In this document: piece after piece, positions 9,137 through 18,216 of the stretch | How the letters are laid out: the number at the start of each line of letters is the position of its first letter | Position numbering within the stretch: the stretch's first letter is position 1 | NCBI RefSeq assembly: GCF_001277995.1 | Contig: NZ_CP009220.1 | Coordinates: forward strand, 2,294,001-2,358,000 | Origin: Corynebacterium deserti GIMN1.010 | GTDB taxonomy: Bacteria > Actinomycetota > Actinomycetes > Mycobacteriales > Mycobacteriaceae | Direction of reading: 5' to 3' | Length of the DNA: 64,000 nt | Position numbers and translations under genes: made by a program | Notes under the pieces: generated by a model | Told to the model about the DNA's origin: nothing | Database searches by the model: none | The model's input: the letters and a program-made list of their open reading frames with translations, nothing else

Positions 9137-9597
9137 TACTTTTCGAGCGCTTCCTGCGACTGAACCTCATCAGTTGCCACAGCGGTCAGCACCTTGCGCT
9201 CAACCTTGCTGATGGAACGAGGCGCAGCGGTCTGCACATTCACCGCAACCTGCACGCAGTCCACAACACAGCACACGCGACCGTTGCGATCCTTAACTTC
9301 CTGACGAGTGCTAAACGAGGTGTTACCCAGCTTGGTCACCTGAGTTTCCACAACAGCTTTGGTTGTGTCAGGAAGAATCGCGCGGAGGTAATCAACCTCA
9401 AGGTGGCGCACAAACACAGCTGGGATTTCGTAGCCGCGCTCACGGAACTGATCCTCTGCGAAGGTCAGGCGTGCTTCCTGTGCGATTTCGATGAAGGCTG
9501 CGTTGTTGACGTGCCCAAAGCGGTCAAAGTCGGACCACCGAAGATCAACCTCCGTGACGTGCAGGTTGCTTGGGGTGTTTTCATTCTTGGCTGCCAT
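9136..9597 (-). CDS. Hotdog-fold acyl-CoA thioesterase
   Basis: 153 residues, the size of a 4-hydroxybenzoyl-CoA-type thioesterase. The family hallmark DLRWSDFDRFGHVNNAAF, with its catalytic aspartate region, is at about residues 18-36. It should cleave acyl-CoA (or acyl-ACP) thioesters in the cytosol; chain length cannot be read. It is the first gene of a two-gene unit with the hypothetical protein downstream (one-base overlap). The C-terminal 25 residues are hydrophilic and probably disordered. Confidence 0.85.
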   Translation of the reverse strand: MAAKNENTPSNLHVTEVDLRWSDFDRFGHVNNAAFIEIAQEARLTFAEDQFRERGYEIPAVFVRHLEVDYLRAILPDTTKAVVETQVTKLGNTSFSTRQEVKDRNGRVCCVVDCVQVAVNVQTAAPRSISKVERKVLTAVATDEVQSQEALEK

Positions 9598-9731
9598 GGG
9601 TTTCGCCTAGCCTCTTTCTTTTTGTCCAGCTTTTACGTCTCGCAAGCATTGTACCGATGGTTTAAAAGGGAGCACATTTATTGTGGTCTTCGCCATTGTT
9701 TAAATCAGGCTTAACGGGGTGTGTGGGTGCC

Positions 9732-9781
9732 AAAAGACCTGCCCACTCCGCCATTTTACCGGGGACGTTGGGCAGGTCTTT
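9732..9781 (-). terminator. Terminator of ettA
   Basis: Inverted repeat AAAGACCTGCCCA / TGGGCAGGTCTTT with a loop of about 23 bases and T-runs, placed 34 bases after the ettA stop on the minus strand. Confidence 0.75.
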
Positions 9782-9814
9782 GCCTGAGTTTTGGTCGCTT
9801 TTAGCGGACCAACT

Positions 9815-11485
9815 TTAGCGTGTCAGCTTGCGGTGAGTGACGCGGGAAGGGCGTGCGGCGTCAGCACCGAGGCGCTCCACCTTGTTCTTCTCGTAGTCTT
9901 CGAAGTTGCCCTCGAACCAGTACCACTGGCCTTCAGCAATGTTGCCTTCCCACGCAAGGATGTGGGTACAGGTGCGGTCCAGGAACCAACGGTCGTGGGA
10001 AATAACCACTGCACAACCAGGGAAGTTCTGCAGTGCATTTTCCAGAGAGCCGAGGGTTTCGACGTCCAAGTCGTTGGTAGGCTCATCGAGCAGGATCAGG
10101 TTTCCGCCCTGCTTCAAGGTCAGCGCCAGGTTCAATCGGTTACGCTCACCACCGGAGAGAACCTTGGAAGGCTTCTGCTGGTCTGCGCCCTTGAAACCGA
10201 AGGCAGACAGGTATGCACGCGATGGCATTTCGTTCTGTCCGACGATGATGTAATCCAGTCCGTCAGAAACAACTTCCCAGACGGTCTTTTCCGGATCAAT
10301 GTTTTCACGGCCCTGGTCCACGTAAGACAGCTGAACGGTATCGCCGATTTCTACCTTGCCGGCATCTGGCTGTTCAAGGCCAACAATGGTCTTGAACAGG
10401 GTGGACTTACCCACACCGTTTGGACCGATGACGCCAACGATGCCGTTACGGGGCAGGGTGAAGGACAGGTCCTTGATGAGGACGCGGCCGTCGAAGCCCT
10501 TCTCCAGGTCAGAGACCTCCACAACCTTGTTGCCCAGGCGTGGTGGGGTTGGGATCTGGATTTCTTCAAAGTCGAGCTTGCGGTACTTCTCAGCTTCCGC
10601 AACCATCTCGTCGTAACGCTGCAGACGAGCCTTGTTCTTAGCCTGGCGTGCCTTTGCACCGGAACGAACCCATGCGAGTTCATCCTTCAGACGCTTTTGC
10701 AGCTTCTGATCCTTCTTACCAGCAACTTCGAGACGCTCGGCCTTCTTCTCCAGGTAGGTGGAGTAGTTGCCTTCGTAAGGGTGCAGCTGGCCGCGGTCAA
10801 CTTCACAGATCCACTGTGCAACGTGGTCGAGGAAGTAACGATCGTGGGTAACAGCCAAGACGGCGCCCTTGTAATCGGCGAGGTGCTTCTCCAGCCACAG
10901 GACGGACTCGGCGTCAAGGTGGTTGGTAGGCTCGTCGAGAAGCAGCAGGTCAGGCTCGGAAAGCAGAAGCTTTGCCAGAGCGACACGACGACGCTCACCA
11001 CCGGAGAGGTGAGTGACAGGCTCATCGCCTGGAGGGCAACGCAGTGCGTCAAGTGCCTGCTCGATCTTGGAATCGATCTCCCACGCATCAGCTGCGTCGA
11101 GTGCTTCCTGGAGGACGCCCATTTCTTCCATGAGCTCGTCGGTGTAATTGGTGGCCATTTCTTCTGCGATGGCCTCGAAGCGCTGCTTCTTTTCAAAGAT
11201 CTCGCCAAGACCTTCTTCAACGTTTTGGCGAACAGTTTTTTCTTCGTTTAGTGGTGGCTCCTGAAGGAGGATGCCGACGGTTGCGCCTGGATCTAGGAAT
11301 GCTTCACCGTTAGAAGGCTGGTCAAGACCGGCCATGATCTTCAGGATCGATGACTTACCTGCGCCGTTGGGTCCAACGACACCAATCTTGGCACCTGGGT
11401 AGAAGGACATGTAGACATTGTCCAAGATGACCTTGTCACCGATTGCCTTACGCACGTTCTTCATCGTGTAGATGAACTCGCCCAA
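9815..11485 (-). CDS. ettA: Energy-dependent translational throttle protein EttA (ABC-F)
   Basis: 556 residues with two ABC domains and no membrane part. The first Walker A is GPNGAGKSS near residue 37 with LSGGERRRVALAKLL and LLLLDEPTNHLD near 160-190. A charged linker follows (near 250-300), and the second domain has GPNGVGKST near 355, LSGGERNRLNLALTL and LILLDEPTNDLD near 450-470. EttA binds the ribosomal E site and gates the first elongation step according to ATP/ADP ratio. The start is a TTG at 11485 preceded by AAAGGGG; the protein then begins like other EttA proteins (xEFIYTMK). Confidence 0.95.
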   Translation of the reverse strand: MGEFIYTMKNVRKAIGDKVILDNVYMSFYPGAKIGVVGPNGAGKSSILKIMAGLDQPSNGEAFLDPGATVGILLQEPPLNEEKTVRQNVEEGLGEIFEKKQRFEAIAEEMATNYTDELMEEMGVLQEALDAADAWEIDSKIEQALDALRCPPGDEPVTHLSGGERRRVALAKLLLSEPDLLLLDEPTNHLDAESVLWLEKHLADYKGAVLAVTHDRYFLDHVAQWICEVDRGQLHPYEGNYSTYLEKKAERLEVAGKKDQKLQKRLKDELAWVRSGAKARQAKNKARLQRYDEMVAEAEKYRKLDFEEIQIPTPPRLGNKVVEVSDLEKGFDGRVLIKDLSFTLPRNGIVGVIGPNGVGKSTLFKTIVGLEQPDAGKVEIGDTVQLSYVDQGRENIDPEKTVWEVVSDGLDYIIVGQNEMPSRAYLSAFGFKGADQQKPSKVLSGGERNRLNLALTLKQGGNLILLDEPTNDLDVETLGSLENALQNFPGCAVVISHDRWFLDRTCTHILAWEGNIAEGQWYWFEGNFEDYEKNKVERLGADAARPSRVTHRKLTR

Positions 11486-11617
11486 TGTAACCCCTTTAAA
11501 TGCGAATTTGCGTTTAAGTACTCAGCAGACAAGATTACATGAGCACCGCGTTTTTAGGGACCTCGGAGGCTCTGAGCGGTGCTGAGTTCTCAAGCCGCGC
11601 GCTACTGCACGCGCTTG

Positions 11618-13699
11618 CTAGTCTGCCGAAGCTGCCGCAACATGCACCGGATCCAGATCGATCCTTCTGAGGAGTTGAGCATTAAGAGCGACGATGATCG
11701 TGGACAGCGACATCAACACCGCACCGACCGCAGGCGAAAGTACGAACCCGATGGGTGCCAAAATACCCGCGGCGAGTGGAACGGCGAAGAGATTGTAAGC
11801 TGAGGCCCAAACAAGATTCTGAATCATCTTGGAATAGCTGGCCTTGGATAACTTCATCATAGACAGCACCGAGCGTGGGTCATCACTGGCCAGAACAACG
11901 CCCGCTGATTCCATTGCAACATCAGTTCCAGCGCCAATTGCGATTCCCACTTCCGCGCGGGCAAGCGCAGGTGCGTCGTTGACACCGTCGCCGACCATGG
12001 CAACGCGCAGGCCACGGTCTTGCAATTCAGCAACCTTGGAATCTTTATCTTGTGGAAGGACTTCCGCAAAGATCTCATCGATGTCCAATTCTTTGCCAAC
12101 GCTGTGGGCGACTTGCTGGGCATCGCCGGTAATCATGGCAACCTAGACGCCTTGAGCCTGCAATGCACGAACAGCATCCCGGGACTCGGGGCGGACCTGG
12201 TCTTCGACTGCAATTGCACCAATGATATTGCCGTTCACAATGACATGGAGAACGCCCGCACCACGCGAGGTCCAGGCAGACACCTGTTCTGACAGTTCCT
12301 CAGGTGAGGAAAGCTCCATCTCGCGGAGCATATTTGGCCCACCAACCATGACATCTTTGCCGTCAACAACGGCGCGCACGCCACGTCCCGACGCCGACCG
12401 GAAGTCAGAACCCTGAAGCTTAGTGCGGGACGCCTCAGCGTGGTCTGCGGCCGCCGACACGATTGCGCGCGCAACCGGGTGCTCACTATTAGCTTCTGCC
12501 GCCGACGCGACAGCAAGCATATAGCCCTCGGATTCACCGGCGACAGCGCAAACACCGGTAACAGCGTGCTCACCCTTGGTGAGGGTGCCGGTCTTATCGA
12601 AAAGCACGATATCAATAGTGCGCATTCGCTCAAGAGCCAGACGATCCTTGATCAGCACACCGGCCTTCGCCGCGCGCTCCGTAGAAAGTGCAATGACCAG
12701 CGGGATAGCCAAACCTAAAGCATGAGGACATGCAATGACCAACACCGTCACTGTGCGGATCACGGCTTCATCAACGCTTCCCACCGCGGTCCACACGATC
12801 GCAGTAATAATGCCCGTGATTAATGCAAACCAGAAAAGATATGCCGCGGCTTTATCAGCCAGAGCCTGCGCACGGGAAGAAGAACCCTGCGCTTCTGCCA
12901 CCATGCGTTGAATACCAGCCAAGGTGGTGTCGTCGCCAACCTTTTCCACCCGAACCTGCACCGTATTATCCGTGGCAACAGTACCTGCGACCACCGTGTC
13001 GCCGATGTCACGATGAACCGGCTGGGATTCACCCGTAATCATCGCTTCGTCAAAAGCGGCGCTGCCATCAATGATGGTGCCGTCCGCAGGCACACGCGAG
13101 CCAGGTCGAATGAGGACGATGTCACCGGCAACAAGTTCTGAGATGGCCACCGTGTGTGTGCCGTGGTCCTCCACCTTTTCGGCTTCATTCGGCAACAGGG
13201 CCGCGAGTGCATCAAGTGCAGACGACGCCGACCCCAGCGCACGCATCTCCATCCAGTGACCCAACAACATAATGACGACTAAAAGGGCAAGCTCCCACCA
13301 GAAGTCCAGCTCAAAGCCACCGATGCCCAACGTGGTAATCCAGGATGCAATGAAAGCAACCGAGATGGCCATTGCGATGAGCAACATCATGCCCGGCTGG
13401 CGAGACTTGATCTCACCCCAGCCACCTTTAATAAATGGGCTGCCACCGTAGAAGAAAATGACGGTGCCCAAAATCGGCGCTATCCAAGAAGCTCCAGGGA
13501 ACTCCGGGACCGTATACCCAAACCACATGGCGATCATTGGGCTAAATACCACGACGGGGATAGACAGAATCAGGCTCAACCAAAACTTGCTCTTAAACAT
13601 TTCGACGCTATGGCCAGCATGCTCATCGTGGCCGCCATGCCCACCGTGATCATGCTGCTCGGGATGGTGCTCGTGATGATGTTGGTGCGGGGTGCTCAT
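11618..13699 (-). pseudogene. copB: Copper P1B-type ATPase (CopB type) interrupted by one amber codon
   Basis: Read through, this is a full 692-residue heavy-metal ATPase. It has a His-rich N-terminus (about residues 4-30), the metal-site motif CPH in VLVIACPHALGLAIP (P1B-3 type, linked to Cu/Ag export), the phosphorylation motif DKTGT, and GDGVNDAPA in the hinge. A TAG at 12143-12145 (minus strand) stops it 518 residues in, just before the VAMITGD motif; most relatives have lysine (AAG) there, so one base change would explain it. The remaining 172-codon frame starts at an ATG within MITGD. As written the ATPase should be inactive, unless TAG is read through. Upstream lies a G/C palindrome like a CsoR site. 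Confidence 0.85.
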
Positions 13700-13753
13700 T
13701 TTCCTGCCTTCTCTTCATGGTTCCCGGTACTAAAGCGCTTCAACCACCACCGC

Positions 13754-13772
13754 ATACCCCCCGGGGGGATAT
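13754..13772. promoter_or_regulatory. Candidate copper-repressor (CsoR-type) operator
   Basis: A perfect 12-base palindrome of six C and six G (13757-13768) flanked by ATA, 55-70 bases before the copB start. CsoR-family copper repressors bind GC-rich dyads with a TAC-C-run/G-run-TA pattern at copper export genes, so the placement fits. No csoR is in view. Confidence 0.45.
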
Positions 13773-13810
13773 ATTTCAAGCGGGTTTTCATCCTTAAAGA
13801 GTGCCTACCA

Positions 13811-13859
13811 AAAATGGAAAACCGCACCATGAGCTTGTAAAGACCCCGTGGTGCGGCTT
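13811..13859 (-). terminator. Terminator after the SSB-like gene
   Basis: Minus-strand stem GCCGCACCA / TGGTGCGGTTTT followed by a T-rich run, located 43-90 bases after the SSB-like stop and before the copB promoter. Confidence 0.6.
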
Positions 13860-13901
13860 CCAGGAAGATCGGAATGAGAATTTAGACCTTATTCATGCGC
13901 C

Positions 13902-14465
13902 TTATTCATGCGCCTCCTCGCGTCCGGCGTAGGCAAGCTCGCGATCTTCGGCCTGGGCCTCGCCATCCGACCGAACCTCAGCCTGAGCCTCCGCCTGCCT
14001 CTTCGCCTCCCGCATGCCCTCAACATCAGGATAGTTTCCGGAAGTAGTATCAGGAAGCTCAATACCTCCCGGGTTGTTGTAGGCATTGGGGCGGGTCTCT
14101 TTGAAGCCAACGACATAGTGATTGAGGTCGACGCCAATGGATGTGGCGCGCATGCGAATCTCTTGGCGCTTTTGTGCCTTGCCGCCTTCTTCCGCCGGCG
14201 GCAGCTCCCATTCATTGGTGTAGAGGAAGCCCTGCACGATGACGGAAACGCCTGGTTTGAGGGATCGGTGGGCGTTGATGCCCAGTCGGCCCCAGGCTTC
14301 GACGCTGATAAAAAGTTTGTCTAGGTTGTGCCAGGTATCGCCTTGTCGGTAAGAACGGGAGGTGGCTACGCGGATCTTGAGGACACCGTCGGCGCCGTCT
14401 TTGCGCTCGAGGTAAATGGAGTCGCTGACGATTCGGCCAGCAATGGTAATTGGTGTGTTAATCAT
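13902..14465 (-). CDS. Single-stranded DNA-binding protein family member
   Basis: 187 residues with an OB-fold SSB domain at about 3-115 (INTPITIAGRIVSD start, WHNLDKLFISVEAWGRLGINAHRSLKPGVSVIVQG core). The C-terminal 60 residues are Ala/Glu/Arg-rich and do not end in the acidic DDDxPF tip of replicative SSB, so this is probably a second, accessory SSB-like protein. The stop codon region carries an exact 13-base tandem duplication (CTTATTCATGCGC on the plus strand, 13888-13913), which repeats the stop codon. Confidence 0.8.
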   Translation of the reverse strand: MINTPITIAGRIVSDSIYLERKDGADGVLKIRVATSRSYRQGDTWHNLDKLFISVEAWGRLGINAHRSLKPGVSVIVQGFLYTNEWELPPAEEGGKAQKRQEIRMRATSIGVDLNHYVVGFKETRPNAYNNPGGIELPDTTSGNYPDVEGMREAKRQAEAQAEVRSDGEAQAEDRELAYAGREEAHE

Positions 14466-14643
14466 GGTGAACTAGCCCAACTTTCTTGTCATGAGGTGTG
14501 CTGTCACCACGCAGTCTCACACCGTTTCGCAAGGGTGTAAAGCACCCAGAACGCCGGCCTGTGGATAACTTTGGGTGCCGGGTCAAAAACGGCGAGTTAT
14601 CCACAGGCCCAGGCATGCGGGGTGCACAGATGGGCCTTAACGG

Positions 14644-16782
14644 TTATTCTTTATCCTTTCGCGCGGCCTCCCCAGAGCGCTCCCCAAAAGTCTCACTGTA
14701 GTAGTCCCCGTGTAGGTCATGGCCCTGATTCATGCGGGCAAGCATCTTGTTGTACTCATCGGCATCGGCGAAATCGGTTTCTTGCGCGCGCTTTTCGTAC
14801 GTGCGCTCATTGGTGCGCTCCTCGCGGAACCAACCGCGGAACAAGTAGCCGAAAACGATGATGAGAGGGAAGGAACCAGACGCCCAGGCGATGCCACCGC
14901 CAACAAGCTGGTCATATTCCAAATCGACAGGCCACGGCAGGGCGAGTTGGCTGTAGAAATCTTCCGCCAACACCACTTGAAGCTGCATGAGGTACACGCC
15001 GAAGAAGAGGTGGAACGGCATCGAGAACACCAGCCACGCCAGGCGGGACACGTGGGTGCGCTCCTCCGGCTTGGGGTCAGGGCCGATCATTTCCCAGTAG
15101 TAGAGGTAGCCGGAAATGACGAACACAAAGTTCATGATGAGGTGGCCAGCGTGCTCGGAGACCATGGTTTCATACAGTGGAGTGAGGTAGAGCGCGTAGA
15201 AGATAACGATGAATTGAATGGTGTTCACCGCAGGGTGCAGCAGGAACTTAGTCAGTGGGTTATCGGCGACCACGGCTGCCCATTCATGCAGGCCAGGACG
15301 ACCAGGCTCGCCGGGATCTACCGACTCCATGATGAGCATCAACGGCGCACCCAGCACCAGGAACACCGGCACGACCATGGACAACAGCATGTGCGCAATC
15401 ATGTGCATGGAGAACATCGCCGGCATATTCATACCGATACCAGAAGAAACGGTGACCACTAGGGTGATACAGCCGAGCACCCACCAGAAGGTACGCAGGT
15501 GGTTCCACTTTTTTGCTTTTCGACGCAACACCACCAGTCCACGAACATACATCGCCAGCATCAAGATGCCGATCGCGCCGAGCATCAAATCAAAACGCCA
15601 CATGGTGAACACGTTGAATAAGGTGGGTTCCTTCTCCAACGAGTAGCCCATTTCGAGTGCCATGACAGAGAGGTCTTGCTGCAGTGGTGCCGGTGGTGGG
15701 GTTCGTCCCATGGAGATGGCGATGCCGGTGACTGCAGCCATGACGAGGACTTCGACGATCGCAATGCGAGTAAATACAGTGGCGTTGCGAGGGTTTTTCT
15801 CAAGCTTCGGGATGCTGGTCATGCGGTGTGCCAGGCCAAAGAGACCAACGACCACGACGCCTACGGCTTTGGCGACCACAAGCAAACCGTAATTTGAGGA
15901 GAAAAGGTCAGAAAACTCCACGCGCAGCAGCGCATTGACAATGCCCGAAATTGTCATGCCAATAACCGCATAAGTGGCCACAATGGAATAGCGTTTGACC
16001 GCCACATCCATGTTCGGGCCGATCCTGCGTGCATGGGCAATCAACGCCATGAGGCCACCAACCCACAGCAGCATGAGCAGCAAGTGCCACAGCAAAGAGT
16101 TGGTGCCAAAATCGTGGTTGCCGCCTGAGGCTGAGTGGCCTTCCAAACCAATGGGGATCACCATAATGATGGAGAAAACCAGCAGCAGAGGTTGAGAGAT
16201 CCAGCGCTTAGAGAACAATCCCGCAGCACCGGTGATGAGCGCGAATACCGCGACCCACGTCCAGGCCTTTGCTAATGCGACCTGTTGGAAAGCGATCATG
16301 ATGTTGTTGATCTGAATGGCATCAGAGAAGGGCTGACCGGACAGATCAGACATGACCATTGGAATCATGAGCAGTGCGATCAAACCAAAACAGAGCGCTG
16401 CAACCGCACCAGTGCGCGCTGCGATGGACCCATCAACTGACAAATACGCCTTGTTGAGATAGCTGGGGTTGGTGCCCTCATCACCCGTTTTTCGGGGGGT
16501 GATAAAAAACGTCGACGCCATAAAACTACCTGCGGACAGCGCAGCCAAGATCCAGCCTGCAGCGCGCAGAAAAGGCAGACCAGCCGTTGTCACTGGCCCT
16601 GGGTCTGGGATGCCTAAGGCTGCTAGGGATTCGGAAAGGAATCCCCACGCCAACACCGCACCAACCACACCTGCCACTGCAATAAACAACACATACAGTG
16701 GCCAGGTGTTGCGCACTGGTGTCTTATTGGTGACCTTATCGGTGACCTTATCGGTACTGACCGCTACAACCTGCTCATCCAT
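14644..16782 (-). CDS. CopD/CtaG copper-handling membrane protein
   Basis: 712 residues with about 14-16 transmembrane segments. The N-terminal half resembles the CopD copper-resistance domain, and the C-terminal half (from about residue 400) the caa3/CtaG assembly-factor domain, including MNMPAMFSMHMIAHMLLSMVVPVFLVLGAP with its Met/His-rich metal-ligand stretch. It probably moves copper across the membrane for cytochrome oxidase assembly or detoxification. The N-terminus has a tandem TDKVTDKVT repeat from a 15-base duplication. The copper ATPase remnant is 1 kb away. Confidence 0.8.
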   Translation of the reverse strand: MDEQVVAVSTDKVTDKVTNKTPVRNTWPLYVLFIAVAGVVGAVLAWGFLSESLAALGIPDPGPVTTAGLPFLRAAGWILAALSAGSFMASTFFITPRKTGDEGTNPSYLNKAYLSVDGSIAARTGAVAALCFGLIALLMIPMVMSDLSGQPFSDAIQINNIMIAFQQVALAKAWTWVAVFALITGAAGLFSKRWISQPLLLVFSIIMVIPIGLEGHSASGGNHDFGTNSLLWHLLLMLLWVGGLMALIAHARRIGPNMDVAVKRYSIVATYAVIGMTISGIVNALLRVEFSDLFSSNYGLLVVAKAVGVVVVGLFGLAHRMTSIPKLEKNPRNATVFTRIAIVEVLVMAAVTGIAISMGRTPPPAPLQQDLSVMALEMGYSLEKEPTLFNVFTMWRFDLMLGAIGILMLAMYVRGLVVLRRKAKKWNHLRTFWWVLGCITLVVTVSSGIGMNMPAMFSMHMIAHMLLSMVVPVFLVLGAPLMLIMESVDPGEPGRPGLHEWAAVVADNPLTKFLLHPAVNTIQFIVIFYALYLTPLYETMVSEHAGHLIMNFVFVISGYLYYWEMIGPDPKPEERTHVSRLAWLVFSMPFHLFFGVYLMQLQVVLAEDFYSQLALPWPVDLEYDQLVGGGIAWASGSFPLIIVFGYLFRGWFREERTNERTYEKRAQETDFADADEYNKMLARMNQGHDLHGDYYSETFGERSGEAARKDKE

Positions 16783-16988
16783 GTTCCCTAATTTAACTGT
16801 CCTCCCCGAACTTCCCTAGTTGAGTGATGGGAGTGGTAGCCGAACCCGGGTGTACGCTAAAGTTCCAATCCGGCACTAACTGTGGGGCGTCACACAATTG
16901 TTCAATTCTTGGCAATCGTCGATGTTTCTATATAAAGTGTTTCGAGGAACTTTTGCTCATGCTTTATGTATGTGCGGGTTGTCCTTTT

Positions 16989-17065
16989 GCCTCCATAGCT
17001 CAGTGGATTAGAGCAACCGGCTTCTACCCGGTTGGTCGCGGGTTCGAATCCTGCTGGGGGCACCA
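16989..17065 (+). tRNA. tRNA-Arg (anticodon TCT)
   Basis: A full cloverleaf. Acceptor GCCTCCA pairs with TGGGGGC, the anticodon arm is ACCGG-CTTCTAC-CCGGT, the T-arm is GCGGGTTCGAATCCTGC, and CCA is encoded. A rho-independent terminator follows. Confidence 0.95.
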
Positions 17066-17073
17066 TTTCTTTT

Positions 17074-17106
17074 AACCTCTGGCACCGCATTACTGTGCCG
17101 GAGGTT
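17074..17106 (+). terminator. Terminator of tRNA-Arg
   Basis: Stem AACCTCTGGCAC / GTGCCGGAGGTT with a 9-base loop, followed by TGTTATTTTTC. Confidence 0.85.
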
Positions 17107-17198
17107 GTTATTTTTCTGGGGAGCTTTCGGAGGGAGCTCGCCTAAACCTCCTGACGGAACCAAGGGGATTCTATGTCCTGGCTTTTCATTTCTTCGCC

Positions 17199-17585
17199 TC
17201 ACCCGGTACAGATCTGACCTCGGAAGATCTCCTGGCCGCATATGGTGTGGATCATCGCCATGTGCGCACCTCTTTGGGGCAGTTTCGTGTGCTTTTCACC
17301 CCAAATGGCGAGTTGCTGCAGGATCAACAGGAGGTCCGTAGCCACGGTGGCGTCGAAAAGCGTTTTTATATTCTTTGCGCTCGAGGAGGCCTGCGTCTTC
17401 GAGGTCGCGCAGCTGGCGGCTGAGCACGGCTTCAGAGATTCCAAGGTTGTCGCGGAGCCGATCAAAACGGCCCTGACCACACAAAACATCACGGATGACG
17501 GGCAGTATCCAGGGGTCGCTGATTTCGTTGCTTTCGCTTGGCCTACGGCACACGTTTGGACTCTTTTAGGAGCCCGTGAGCGACG
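17199..17585 (-). pseudogene. Broken HxlR family regulator
   Basis: Minus-strand frames together spell an HxlR-type winged-helix regulator. A partial start block (TCAVGQA) is in one frame. SDPWILPVIRDVL, RFDRLRDNLGISEAVLSRQLRDLEDAGLLERKEY is in a second frame (17553-17296), and the typical HxlR tail LLLILQQLAIWGEKH and a MIHTICGQE end in a third (stop at 17199). At least two frameshifts and loss of the YRLTEKG block make it non-functional. The break after LLERKEY falls on a copy of the recurrent motif (17350-17363). Confidence 0.75.
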
Positions 17586-17945
17586 GAAATAACTGGAACC
17601 GCGATGTTTTCGCCTTCACCATCGCATTGCAGAATGTGGTGTGGGGCATTGTCCAGCTGATCGCAGGCATGCTCGACGACAAATTTGTCATTATCAATGC
17701 GAATGAGCCCGCTCCCCTCATCATGGATCCCACCTATTTCATCGAACGCACCGACGCTGCCCGCATCATTTAGATCACCCGCAACACTGGCTGGTCCGTC
17801 GAGCTCAAGAAACAGTTTTACGCCACCCTCACTGGTGATCTCCACGAAAAGATTGGGATCCGCACCGAGGATTTCTTTATCAACCTTGTGGAAGTGGCCA
17901 AACAAAACTGGTCGTTCGGCGGAGGAATTGCGCAACACACCGACT
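17576..17945 (+). pseudogene. MFS fragment fused to an amber-interrupted tautomerase-like fragment
   Basis: From GTG 17578 the first about 35 codons read like an early transmembrane segment of a major facilitator (FAFTIALQNVVWGIVQLIAGML). The frame then becomes a tautomerase family protein (4-oxalocrotonate tautomerase superfamily): KFVIINANEP, ERTDAARII, a TAG at 17771-17773, then ITRNTGWSVELKKQFYATL, EDFFINLVEV and QNWSFGGGIAQ. Family members usually have glutamine (CAG) where the TAG is. Homology ends at about 17945, just before a copy of the recurrent motif at 17953-17966. Confidence 0.65.
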
Positions 17946-18216
17946 CGAAAAGCGCTTTTCGACGCCTCCCCACCGTAACCCACCAAAACCCTCACATTTC
18001 CTGCCCGAGGTTTAAGTTAGCTTCTAATCGACTCTCAGACTCACAGGCAAGCCAAAGATAAGTTGCCAATCATTCACCTTGAAGTTTCCAGAAGTTAACA
18101 AAACCGCAATAGGTTCATTGTTGTCCGAAACAAAAGAGTTCGGAAATTCATGGGCGTTTTCTGCCCATTTTTGCATATTTCCCCAAAGCCCCATTTTGAA
18201 CCTAAAAGGAATAAGA

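Noticed and set aside
9791..11251. 486-codon plus-strand open frame
   Set aside because: It lies fully antisense to ettA, whose two ABC domains are clear. Long antisense frames arise from the codon bias of G+C-rich genes.
11618..12136. Separate 172-codon gene for a P-type ATPase C-terminal domain
   Set aside because: Two codons before its ATG lies the TAG that ends the rest of copB in the same frame; it is the tail of one broken gene.
17107..17341. Plus-strand 78-codon frame after tRNA-Arg
   Set aside because: It is antisense to the HxlR remnant and has no ribosome site or family likeness.
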